A DNA stretch of 39,516 nucleotides from Gemmatimonadales bacterium UBA4456. Its GTDB lineage: Bacteria; Gemmatimonadota; Gemmatimonadetes; Longimicrobiales; Gaopeijiaceae. The notes under the pieces were generated by a model. That model worked only from the letters and a program-made list of their open reading frames with translations. It was not told the origin of the DNA and ran no database searches. The stretch is taken from assembly GCA_002390225.1 (NCBI GenBank), contig DGOW01000050.1, positions 75,076 through 114,591 of the forward strand. The letters run 5' to 3'. Positions 23,604 to 31,918 of this stretch are shown here, piece after piece. Every line of letters starts with the position of its first letter. Position 1 is the stretch's first letter. The position numbers and the translations under genes are program-made.

Positions 23604-26030
23604 CTAGCGCCCTTCGCCCCCCCGCACCGTGCAGAACCCACCGTCGCTCGTGCAGTCGGGGGCACGAAGCGTCCGTTCGAAGAGCTCGAAGATCCGGCGG
23701 TACTCGTCTGTCCACGATGATGGCTCGACGAAGCCGTGGTTCTCGACGGGATAGACCGCGAGCTCCCAGTTCTCCTTGCCCAGTTCGATGAGGCGCTGCG
23801 ACAGCCGCACGACGTCCGAGAAGTGGACGTTGGTGTCGATCATGCCGTGAAGCATGACCAGATGCTGATCCGCACGGAAATTCTCCGCGAAGTAGATCGG
23901 TGAGGACTGCTCGTAGGCCTCGTCATCGTCGTGCGGCAGGTTCAGGATCCGACTCGTGTACCCGTGGTTGTAGTGCGCCCAGTCGGTGACGGAACGGAGG
24001 GCTGCCCCTGACTTGAAGGTGTCGCCGGCCGTGAAGAGGCCCATGAGCGTGATGAATCCACCATACGATCCACCGTAGAGCCCAATCCGACCTGCATCCA
24101 CCCCCTCGTCGCGAACGAGATAACGAGCACCATCTACCTGGTCGGATAGATCCTTCCCGCCCATCCATCGGTAGATCGCGGTCCGCCACTCAGCGCCGTA
24201 GCCAGCAGAGCCCCGGTAATCGATGTCGAGGACGGTGTAGCCGCTCGCGGCCAGGAAGTGGTTGAACTGATACTCTCGGTAGTACGACGACCAGTAGTTG
24301 TGGATGTTGTGCAGATATCCCGCGCCGTGTACGAAGATGACGGCGCCACCGTGTGCCTCGGCCCCAACATCTTCCGGGCGATAGATGCGGGCGGGTACCA
24401 TGGTGCCGTCGTCTGCAGGGAAGTGAACGATCTCTGGCTGGATCCAGTCGAACGTCATCCACTCATCGGTCGGTGTTGAGGTCACCTGCTCCATGTCGGA
24501 GCCGCTCGCGTCCGCAACGAAGAGTTCAGGAGGGCGGTTCGCGACGTCATGCACAATCGCGGCACGGTTTCCGTCGGGTGATTGCGAGTAGTTGAAGCGA
24601 CCATCCCCGGTAGTCATCGCGTTGCGGTCGGAGCCATCGAAGTCCATGCGCCATGCATGCTCGTTGAACGGTGAGCCTTCATTCGTTTGCATGAGGAAGT
24701 GTGAGCGGTCCTCCGGCATCGTGATACTCAGCACTTCCCAGTCACCGCCCGTGAGGGCCTGCTTGTCGGAGGCATCCGCGTTTACTGCGTACACGTGTGC
24801 GAAACCGGTCCCCTCGCTCACGAAGTAAAGGCGATCGCTGTCGGGAATGAATCCGACGCATTGTGAGAAGCATGGGCCCGCGACCCAGGCGTCGTCCCGT
24901 AGATGGTCGAGCAGGGTACGCTCTCCTGTCGCGGCATCAATCGACCAGATCCATCGGTCTTTGTCGTCGAACGAAACCGCGAAGACGAATGCCGTCGTGC
25001 CAGAGTCATTCCAGCCCGCGTTGAAGACGCGGCTCGGCATGTCGGACTCGTATTCGTCCGGCTCTACGTCGACCCAGCGGATCTCCCCCGTCGCCGTAGT
25101 GATGATGCCCGCTCTGCTCAGGCTCTGCGCGTCGCCCACCTTGGTGCGCACAGTGAGATCGCGGGTGTAGCCGTCGTCGGTGATCCAGTCTGGTACAATC
25201 GTCTGGACTGCGCTCTGAGGCGGTACGGTCGCCCGAACCATCACGAATGCACCATCGCGTGTCGGCGTCAGCCCCTGAACGCGCTCGCGGCGATTTAGAT
25301 AGATCGGAGCCGCCTCGCGCGCTTCCCGGGCCGTACGCGTCGAGTCTGCACGTGCGGTGCGTGTGCTGTCCCGGCGGATGTGCTCAAAGAGCTGAAGCTG
25401 CTGCGCGTCGAGGAAGGCCTTGTGACCCTCGGGGTCGTCGTCCTCATCGGGCTCTGGGCCCGCGATCCGGGTCAACTGAGTGAGAGAGCCGGTTTCGAGC
25501 GCCAACTGGAAGACGTTGTTGCCGCGACGGAAGAGGATGGCTTCCCCGTCCGACGAGAAAAGCGGCTGACCTTCGCCGTCCTCGGTGTGGGTGAGCCGCC
25601 GCATGCCGCCTGAGCGTCGATCGATCAGATAGAGATCGCCACCAGACGACACGATCCGGGAGCGCCTGTCGGGTGAGAGGTCTCCTGACGCAAGCATCGG
25701 GGCGAGTTCGTCGTCGGCTTCCCCATCGATCTTCTCTGGTGTCCCACCGTCAGCGGAGACCCGGTACAGCGAACGACCAGTATCCCATTGCAGTCCGCCG
25801 GGCTGCCAACGGAAATAGATCCACTCCGAGTCGTCACTCCAGCGCACCTGTGTCGGGGCCTGACCCACGTTCGACTCGGCGCGCATGATGCTGCGGATAG
25901 AGAGTGGAAACTCTGGACCGACCGCCGCCGCGGGCACGTAATCGGCGACGCTCTGAGCAGAGCTGAGCGTTGGGAGTGCCAGCGCTGCAACGAGCGCGAG
26001 TGTGGAAGTCGGAACGCAGATGCCTCTCAT
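23604..26030 (-). CDS. S9 prolyl oligopeptidase / dipeptidyl-peptidase family
   Basis: An 808-residue exported serine peptidase (signal peptide ending near LSSAQS). The N-terminal two-thirds is a beta-propeller with WD40-like blades (LASGDLSPDRRSRIV, QPLFSSDGEAILFRR, NYSQSPDGNRAAIV). The C-terminal alpha/beta-hydrolase domain carries the catalytic triad: Ser at about 655 in GGSYGG, Asp at about 733 in HGMIDTNVHF and His at about 765 in VENHGF. Such enzymes trim peptides with proline or small residues near the N terminus. The SSS symporter and the membrane peptide downstream on the same strand suggest uptake of the released products. This is an inference. Confidence 0.93.
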   Translation of the reverse strand: MRGICVPTSTLALVAALALPTLSSAQSVADYVPAAAVGPEFPLSIRSIMRAESNVGQAPTQVRWSDDSEWIYFRWQPGGLQWDTGRSLYRVSADGGTPEKIDGEADDELAPMLASGDLSPDRRSRIVSSGGDLYLIDRRSGGMRRLTHTEDGEGQPLFSSDGEAILFRRGNNVFQLALETGSLTQLTRIAGPEPDEDDDPEGHKAFLDAQQLQLFEHIRRDSTRTARADSTRTAREAREAAPIYLNRRERVQGLTPTRDGAFVMVRATVPPQSAVQTIVPDWITDDGYTRDLTVRTKVGDAQSLSRAGIITTATGEIRWVDVEPDEYESDMPSRVFNAGWNDSGTTAFVFAVSFDDKDRWIWSIDAATGERTLLDHLRDDAWVAGPCFSQCVGFIPDSDRLYFVSEGTGFAHVYAVNADASDKQALTGGDWEVLSITMPEDRSHFLMQTNEGSPFNEHAWRMDFDGSDRNAMTTGDGRFNYSQSPDGNRAAIVHDVANRPPELFVADASGSDMEQVTSTPTDEWMTFDWIQPEIVHFPADDGTMVPARIYRPEDVGAEAHGGAVIFVHGAGYLHNIHNYWSSYYREYQFNHFLAASGYTVLDIDYRGSAGYGAEWRTAIYRWMGGKDLSDQVDGARYLVRDEGVDAGRIGLYGGSYGGFITLMGLFTAGDTFKSGAALRSVTDWAHYNHGYTSRILNLPHDDDEAYEQSSPIYFAENFRADQHLVMLHGMIDTNVHFSDVVRLSQRLIELGKENWELAVYPVENHGFVEPSSWTDEYRRIFELFERTLRAPDCTSDGGFCTVRGGEGR

Positions 26031-26081
26031 AGGTCGGCCTTTTGGTTGTTCGTTCTTGCGGCTGTTCGTCCGCTTTAGCGA

Positions 26082-27173
26082 TTAACGGTCGCCTAGGCAA
26101 ATGCCGAGAGAGCGAGCCGTCTGGATGACGTCGGAGTCGAGTGGGATCGTCTTGATATGGGCCACGGCCTCTTTGAGCGGAACGGCGTGGACATTGGGGG
26201 GGTCGAGAGCCACCATGGTACCGAAGCGTCCCTCCTGGACCATGCGCACCGCCGCGGCCCCGAAGCGGAGAGCGAGCAGGCGATCGTAGGCATTGGGGCC
26301 ACCACCCCTCTGCAGGTGGCCCAGTACGAGCTCGCGTGTCTCGCGGCCCGTCCGTTCGTGAATCTGCTCCGAGACGAACTTGCCTGCGCCGCCCAGGCGC
26401 TGCTGGCCTTCAGCTGTCTCCCTGTATTTCATGGAACCTTCCGCTGCGTAGGCACCTTCAGCGACCACCACGATTGCGAACTGTGAACGCTTCGACGAAT
26501 AGCGCTCCTCGATCTTCTCGCAGACGGCGTCGATCTCGTAGGGAATCTCGGGGATGAGGATGACGTCAGCCGTGCCCGCGACACCGGCGTACATGGCGAT
26601 CCATCCGGCCGTTCGGCCCATGAGTTCGACGACCATGGTACGCTCGTGGGCCTCGGCTGTGGAGTGCAGCTTCCCGATGGCGTCGGTCGCGGTCTCGACT
26701 GCTGTGGTGAAGCCGAAGGTGAAGGTTGTCGAAGCCAGATCGTTGTCGATGGTCTTAGGGACGCCGACGACGGGAAGTCCGAGCTCGGAGAGCGCCTGTG
26801 CGATCGCCAGCGAGCCGTCGCCACCGATGGCGACGAGTGCGTCGACCTCGTGCTCCCGCAGGAGGTCGACGACCCGCTTTGAACGGTCCTCGTATGTGAC
26901 GGTCCCATCTGGATGCTCAACCGGCCAGTTGAGCGGATTCCCACGATTCGTGGTCCCCAGGATGGTTCCGCCGAGGTGGGTGATGCCGCGGACCGAGCGG
27001 CGGTCGAGGCGGACGACTCCGTCGTCCTCGAAGAGGCCGTCATAACTGTCATTGATGCCCACGACTTCCCAGCCGAGCTGCTCAGCGGAGAGCACGACGG
27101 CTCGGATGACGGCATTGAGGCCGGGGGCGTCTCCGCCACCGGTGTTTACGGCGATGCGTCGGATGTCAGACAT
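26082..27173 (-). CDS. pfkA: 6-phosphofructokinase (phosphofructokinase family)
   Basis: A 363-residue phosphofructokinase, which phosphorylates fructose 6-phosphate to fructose 1,6-bisphosphate in glycolysis. Motifs are GGGDAPGLNA, AIGGDGSLA, VPKTIDNDL (catalytic Asp), MGRTAGWIA, LIPEIPYEI and LGHLQRGG. Two diagnostic positions disagree. The GGDGS glycine is of the ATP-using type, while PKTIDND carries the lysine usual in PPi-using enzymes and in mixed groups. The phosphoryl donor is therefore uncertain, though ATP is more likely. It lies upstream of the S9 and SSS genes on the same strand, with a 51-base gap, perhaps co-transcribed. Confidence 0.92.
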   Translation of the reverse strand: MSDIRRIAVNTGGGDAPGLNAVIRAVVLSAEQLGWEVVGINDSYDGLFEDDGVVRLDRRSVRGITHLGGTILGTTNRGNPLNWPVEHPDGTVTYEDRSKRVVDLLREHEVDALVAIGGDGSLAIAQALSELGLPVVGVPKTIDNDLASTTFTFGFTTAVETATDAIGKLHSTAEAHERTMVVELMGRTAGWIAMYAGVAGTADVILIPEIPYEIDAVCEKIEERYSSKRSQFAIVVVAEGAYAAEGSMKYRETAEGQQRLGGAGKFVSEQIHERTGRETRELVLGHLQRGGGPNAYDRLLALRFGAAAVRMVQEGRFGTMVALDPPNVHAVPLKEAVAHIKTIPLDSDVIQTARSLGICLGDR

Positions 27174-27301
27174 GGCAGGGTGAGAGAAGCGAGGAGGATT
27201 GGCTGTAGCCGAAAAGAAGAAGAGCGTCCGACGCGGTGGATGGAACGCCCATTCTAAGGTCTGCTGGTCGATTACGGCATCGACGCACCGTCAGGCCAGG
27301 C

Positions 27302-27663
27302 TCAGAAATTCACTCGTAAGGTCCCGTTGGAGTCCATGCTCAGAGTGCTGACCGCAATCTGACAGATATCCTTGATCATCCCGAAGAAGACCCGAGCCTT
27401 GCGGAAGAATTCGGTCCCCGAGATCCGAATCGGAATGTCGCCACCTGCCGAGATCATCCACCCGGAGCCGGAGCAGACGTACCGACGACGAGGTGGCGGT
27501 TGCCGGCATCGAACGCTCTTTGCAGGGAAGCGCGAGCAGTCTCATAGTCCTCTGCCTTGAACTGAGCCATGCCCAGCTGGACCTGGAGATCGGTGTCATC
27601 CGGATCCCTTACGATTTCCTGCCGGAAGCGCGGAATATCGACTAGATCGACGCTGGGGATGGA
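27302..27663 (-). pseudogene. degraded TPR-like gene with coupled small ORF
   Basis: In one minus frame (27663-27454), IPRFRQEIVRDPDDTDLQVQ then AQFKAEDYETARASLQRAFD reads as a TPR unit. There is no usable start codon: the frame runs back under the CsgG-like gene. Its stop overlaps an ATG at 27457 (ATGA) that opens a 51-residue frame to 27302. That frame reads MISAGGDIPIRISGTEFFRK and ends SMDSNGTLRVNF. In the same frame, coding-like sequence extends upstream past the ATG (YVCSGSGW), so a single longer gene broken by one frameshift near 27480 is more likely than two genes. The family is unrecognised. It fills the 650-base gap before the CsgG-like gene. Confidence 0.45.
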
Positions 27664-27826
27664 GCCCGCACACGCGGCGAATCGTCTCGCGTCCCCGTTG
27701 GTACTACCGTAAGCTATTGGAGGGCATAGAGAGGCCGACAAAGCAATTCTCCGTCGTTTGTTTGCCGTTTGTCCCCTTGGAAACCGAGTCTTTCGGGGGT
27801 CCCTGACTCCTGTTCTGGAGACACGA

Positions 27827-28516
27827 ATGCGCAGACGCACCTTCTCTGTCGCGGCCGCTTTGGTGGTCGTGTCCCTGAGCGCACAGGCGACTGAGGCGCA
27901 GGGTCAACAGGACGTCGCGACCATGGCCGTCATGGATTTCAATGCATTCATGATGGGCGAGGCTGGCGCTTCGGTGAATCTGGGTAAGGCGATCAGTTCG
28001 ATGCTGGTCACCGAATTCAGCGGCCGCGAAGGCATACGCATTGTCGAGCGTCGCCAATTGATGGACCTGATCCAGGAACAGGATCTGTCTCTTTCTGGTC
28101 GAGTGGACGATGCGGTTGCCATCGAGGTCGGCAAGCTTCTCGGTGTTCAGTACGTCCTGCTCGGCCAGGCGATGAGCATCGTAGACAACCTGCGGATCGA
28201 CATCCGTGCCGTGGATGTGGAGACCTCGGAGGTCATTGCAGTCATGAAGAAGACCGCCGAGACCATTCAGCTCTTGAATGTCGTCGTTGAACTGGCCGAT
28301 GAGCTCAGCGAGGCGCTGTCGCTGTCGCCACTGTCGGCACGTCCTGCAGTGGAGGCGATCCCGGTTGTCGCCACGATCGCGCTCAGTCGCGCGCTCACCT
28401 ACGAGGATGATGGGGATATCCAGCAGGCCGTCGAGCAGTACGAGGCGGTGCTCGCGATCCACCCGACTCACCGTGACGCTCAACGGGCCCTGGAGCGTCT
28501 TCGAGGAGGTTCCTAG
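27827..28516 (+). CDS. CsgG-family / curli-assembly-like exported protein
   Basis: A 229-residue exported protein. A signal peptide (to about residue 25, SAQATEAQ) is followed by a CsgG-type domain: VATMAVMDFNAFMMGEAGAS, SSMLVTEFSGREGIRIVERR, QLMDLIQEQDLSL and KLLGVQYVLLGQ. The last 60 residues add a TPR-like helical pair (DDGDIQQAVEQYEAVLAIHP). Stand-alone CsgG-like proteins of this size often lack the outer-membrane pore segment and serve as periplasmic scaffolds, so an actual export pore is unlikely. The ATG at 27827 has GGAG six bases upstream. Its stop directly abuts the next ATG (TAGATG). Confidence 0.83.
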   Translation: MRRRTFSVAAALVVVSLSAQATEAQGQQDVATMAVMDFNAFMMGEAGASVNLGKAISSMLVTEFSGREGIRIVERRQLMDLIQEQDLSLSGRVDDAVAIEVGKLLGVQYVLLGQAMSIVDNLRIDIRAVDVETSEVIAVMKKTAETIQLLNVVVELADELSEALSLSPLSARPAVEAIPVVATIALSRALTYEDDGDIQQAVEQYEAVLAIHPTHRDAQRALERLRGGS

Positions 28517-28788
28517 ATGAATCCCGTCACCACCGCGTGTTCAACGAGGCTGGCGCTGCTGTTCATCACCGGCCTCGTCTCAACTCCAGGCCTCGCGTCT
28601 GCTCAGGACATCGCCTTCGAGGCTCGGGTGATCTCGATGACAACGGGATTGTCACCTTCACCGAGCTCTTCGATCACGGGAGCAACAACGTACGTCAGGC
28701 GACGAACGGCCGTCAGAATCCGCAGCGCAGCGGGTTCGGTGGGATCCCGTTCGCAGTGGTGAGTGGCGGAGGATCGCAGGAGCGCTGA
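28517..28788 (+). pseudogene. frameshifted secreted EF-hand protein
   Basis: The frame starting at ATG 28517 gives a clear signal peptide (LALLFITGLVSTPGLASAQD) and then turns into low-complexity Ser/Thr/Arg sequence, ending at 28762. In the next frame the same DNA encodes a perfect 12-residue EF-hand loop, DLDDNGIVTFTE (28630-28665), with acidic or oxygen ligands at positions 1, 3, 5, 9 and 12. It continues to GFGGIPFAVVSGG and stops at 28788. One indel between about 28600 and 28630 would join signal peptide and EF hand. The gene abuts the CsgG-like gene, so it was probably co-transcribed. Sequencing error is the main alternative. Confidence 0.65.
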
Positions 28789-30169
28789 GCCTCCGCGGAG
28801 TCTGCGAGCCCGGCCTCGAGCCGATGGCGCCACAGGGCTGACATTGAGTGGATTCAGACCGAAGCCGATTCATAGGGTGTTGAGCACCGTCGTGCTCGTT
28901 CTCCTCGCGGGTCTTGCGCCGATTTCTCCGTTGCAGGACGCGGCGACTGGGGCGACGGTCGATGTTCTGGTGAAGACGAAGCCCGTCATGTGGGTGCTCT
29001 TTGCGCCGCTCTTCGGTGTGTGGGACACACTGTCGTTACTCACCCTGTCCCAGCATTACGCTGTGCTGGTCACATTCGTGGCGCTCTACCTGTCGTGGCG
29101 AACACGGGCCCGACAGAGGTCGGGGGTTGAGGTGGTGGAGATCGTTCCGCTCACGTGGGCCGGGATCGGTCGCACGACGCTGTGGGAGGTCGGACGGGCG
29201 ACTGCCGCGCTCCTGATGCTTCTGGCTTTCTATGCGGCGGGTATGTTGCTTCCAAGACCTATGACGGGGGTGGACGTCCTCGACGAGGATCTAGTCGCGA
29301 TCGATTTCCACTCTCACACCCAGTACTCCCATGACGGGTGGGGTCTCTTTACGCCGGAGCGAAATCGGGCGTGGCACGAGGCGGGCGGCTTCGACGTAGC
29401 CTATGTAACGGACCACTACACGTGGCGAGGATATGATGAGGCCGCGGTCGCCAACCCCGATATCGCGGGAGAGCGGACCGTTCTGCTCGAGGGTGCTGAG
29501 ATCAGAATCTTTCGGCGCCCGACCAACATCCTCGGATCCAGGGACCGGTACCTCTTCGCCCTCGATGAGGACTCTGTGTTCATGAGTCCGGACTCGATCG
29601 CAGCGCGATATGATCCCGAGAGTGGTGAACTGCCTCCCACGCTCTTCTACACGATGCCTGGTAACCTCATCCGCGTGGTCCCGTTCTCAGAGGCGGTCCC
29701 CTCGGGCATGATCGGGATCGAGATCAATGACGGCTCACCCCGCGGACTCGAGCAGGTGAAGGGGGAGCGGGCCGAGATTCTTGCGCTGGCTGACTCGATG
29801 GATCTAGCTCTGATCGGCGCTGCGAACCTCCACGGTTGGGGGCGAACTGTCGCGTCATGGAGCCTGATGCGGATTCCAGACTGGCAATCCATGAGCCCGG
29901 AGGCTGTCGGCCGGCGAATCGAGGAACTCCTGCACCAGGAACGAAGAGACGCAGTCCAGGTCGTGGAACGCCGGATCCCGTATCACGGTGGATCGCCGGT
30001 ACTCGTTGCGACGACGTTGCCCTGGGTCGGGGTCGCACACCTTCGGATGATGAGCTGGCCTGAGCGTTTCAGCTGGATCTTCTGGATACTGCTCGTCAGC
30101 CAGATCGTTGCGAGGAGGCGAGGCAGCCCAGAGAACGAGCTTCAGGCGTCGGCGGCCTTTCGCGGCTGA
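28763..30169 (+). CDS. membrane-anchored PHP-domain phosphoesterase
   Basis: A 468-residue protein. The N-terminal region has three to four hydrophobic helices (VLSTVVLVLLAGLAPI, VMWVLFAPLFGVW, HYAVLVTFVALYLSW, LLMLLAFYAAGMLL). A PHP domain spans about 175-400 and a last helix is near 440 (FSWIFWILLVSQIV). PHP metal motifs are DFHSHTQYSHDGW (H-X-H and a further His), VTDHYTW, LLEGAEI and ANLHGWG. PHP enzymes cleave phosphate esters with a multi-metal centre; the substrate is unknown and the domain probably faces the periplasm. The start is uncertain: GTG 28763 overlaps the EF-hand frame by 26 bases, and TTG 28846 is possible. Confidence 0.8.
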   Translation: MAEDRRSAEPPRSLRARPRADGATGLTLSGFRPKPIHRVLSTVVLVLLAGLAPISPLQDAATGATVDVLVKTKPVMWVLFAPLFGVWDTLSLLTLSQHYAVLVTFVALYLSWRTRARQRSGVEVVEIVPLTWAGIGRTTLWEVGRATAALLMLLAFYAAGMLLPRPMTGVDVLDEDLVAIDFHSHTQYSHDGWGLFTPERNRAWHEAGGFDVAYVTDHYTWRGYDEAAVANPDIAGERTVLLEGAEIRIFRRPTNILGSRDRYLFALDEDSVFMSPDSIAARYDPESGELPPTLFYTMPGNLIRVVPFSEAVPSGMIGIEINDGSPRGLEQVKGERAEILALADSMDLALIGAANLHGWGRTVASWSLMRIPDWQSMSPEAVGRRIEELLHQERRDAVQVVERRIPYHGGSPVLVATTLPWVGVAHLRMMSWPERFSWIFWILLVSQIVARRRGSPENELQASAAFRG

Positions 30170-31875
30170 ACGTCGTGGAAGGTCAGGTCCTCTTCCTGCT
30201 CCATACTTCGGCGAAGTGTCCACTCGTTGTCGAACAGGATCAGGGCGGCACCGTCCGCGTCTACGACACGTCTGCGGCCGTACGCATTCGCGATCTTGTC
30301 GATCGCCTTGTCCGGCCCCGTAACCCATCGCGCGCAGTGGAACGGCAGCCGTTCCAGTCTTGCCGATACGCTGTACTCCCTCTCGAGTCGATCGAGCAGG
30401 ACGTCGAACTGCAGGCTGCCGACGGCGCCGACGATCGGGATTGGGCCCGTGATCGACGGAGCGAATAGCAGGAGGATCGTGCCCTCCTCGGCGAGGTGCC
30501 GAAGCCCACGGTCCAGGTGCTTCCTGCGAAGCGCGTCTTCGATGTGGATCTGCGCGAAGTGCTCGGGTGAGAAGCGAGGAACGCCTGGGTATTCGACCGG
30601 TCGGCCGACCGCGACGGTGTCGCCCACACGGAGGCTTCCTCGATCGAGTAGACCGACGACGTCACCTGCGACGGCATTCGACTCGGCGTGGACGCGCTCC
30701 CGAGCCATGAACTCCTGTGGCTGAGCCAGGCGGAGCTTCTGCCCTGTCCGTGATACGATCGCCTCGGCGCCCTCGTCGAATTCGCCGGAGCAGACACGCA
30801 CGAAGGCCACGCGGTCACGATGACGTGGATCCATGTTAGCCTGCACCTTGAACACAAATCCCGAGAAGGGGTGCTCGGCGGGCTCTACGACACCGTCTGT
30901 GCTTTCCCGCGCGGTCGGCGGTGGAGCCAGAGCGAGGAAGCGCTCCAGAAAGATGTCGACGCCGAAGTTCGTGAGAGCTGATCCGAAGCAGACGGGACTG
31001 GCCTCACCTCGGGCTACGGCTTCGTAATCGGCTTCCGTCCCGGCGATCTCGAGCAGGTCGATCTCTTCCGCGAGGCGCTCGACGCTCTCTGTCCCGATGA
31101 CGGCTTCGAGTTCGTCGCTCTCGAGGTCGACGAGTGTTGCGTCCGGACGACTCTTCCCGTGATCACCCATGTCAGAGTAGAGCCAGATCTTAGCACGCTC
31201 TCGGTCGTAGACCCCGACGAGCCGGCCGTCACGACGTACCGGCCACGTGGAGACGAAGCAGTCGATACCCAGTTCGACCTGTACGTCGTCCAGCAGGCCC
31301 AGCGGGTCTTCGCCCACGCGGTCGCACTTGTTGACGAACGTGTGGATCGGAAGTCGCCGCTTGCGGCACACACTGAAAAGCTTCCGCGTCTGGGTCTCGA
31401 CGCCCTTCCGGTTGTCGAGCAGCATGATCGCGCTGTCCGCGGCGGTCAGAGCGCGGTACGTATCTTCCGAGAAGTCCTGGTGTCCTGGGGTGTCCAGCAG
31501 GTTGATCCGGAAGCCCTGGTAGTCGAAGTGCAGGACCGAAGCGGTAATCGAAATGCCGCGCTCCTGCTCCATCTCGAGCCAGTCGGACGTCGCATGGCGA
31601 TCTGACCGACGCGACTTCACCGACCCTGCCGACCGGATCGCGCCCCCATACAGAAGGAGTTTCTCGGTGAGGGTGGTCTTCCCCGCGTCGGGGTGACTGA
31701 TGATGGCGAAGGTGCGGCGTCGGCCGATTTCGTCGGCGAGCGCCGCGTCAGTAAGAGCCACGGGTTCCGTGAAGGTCGTGAGGGTGAGGGACGATCCACG
31801 CCCCGGGGCCGTGATGGCGGTCGCCGTTGGTGCCGCTGCGGCGCGGAACGCGGATCCGGAGTAAGATGCTCCCAT
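30142..31875 (-). CDS. prfC: peptide chain release factor 3
   Basis: A 577-residue GTPase that recycles release factors 1 and 2 from the ribosome after termination. GTP-binding motifs are G1 SHPDAGKTTLTEK, DTPGHQDF (G3) and VNKCDR (G4). The switch region RSDRHATSDWLEMEQERGIS is typical of RF3. The C-terminal domains II-III are complete to VQPRKAADA. Bacterial RF3 usually begins close to the RRTFAIISHPDAGKTT segment. Here about 50 extra, Ala/Thr-rich residues precede it from ATG 31875, so an internal GTG near 31764 may be the true start. The 3' end overlaps the convergent PHP gene by 28 bases. Confidence 0.94.
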   Translation of the reverse strand: MGASYSGSAFRAAAAPTATAITAPGRGSSLTLTTFTEPVALTDAALADEIGRRRTFAIISHPDAGKTTLTEKLLLYGGAIRSAGSVKSRRSDRHATSDWLEMEQERGISITASVLHFDYQGFRINLLDTPGHQDFSEDTYRALTAADSAIMLLDNRKGVETQTRKLFSVCRKRRLPIHTFVNKCDRVGEDPLGLLDDVQVELGIDCFVSTWPVRRDGRLVGVYDRERAKIWLYSDMGDHGKSRPDATLVDLESDELEAVIGTESVERLAEEIDLLEIAGTEADYEAVARGEASPVCFGSALTNFGVDIFLERFLALAPPPTARESTDGVVEPAEHPFSGFVFKVQANMDPRHRDRVAFVRVCSGEFDEGAEAIVSRTGQKLRLAQPQEFMARERVHAESNAVAGDVVGLLDRGSLRVGDTVAVGRPVEYPGVPRFSPEHFAQIHIEDALRRKHLDRGLRHLAEEGTILLLFAPSITGPIPIVGAVGSLQFDVLLDRLEREYSVSARLERLPFHCARWVTGPDKAIDKIANAYGRRRVVDADGAALILFDNEWTLRRSMEQEEDLTFHDVQPRKAADA

Positions 31876-31918
31876 TGCGAGAATGCGTCACCCCAAGACT
31901 AGAACTGGCCCTCCTGTC

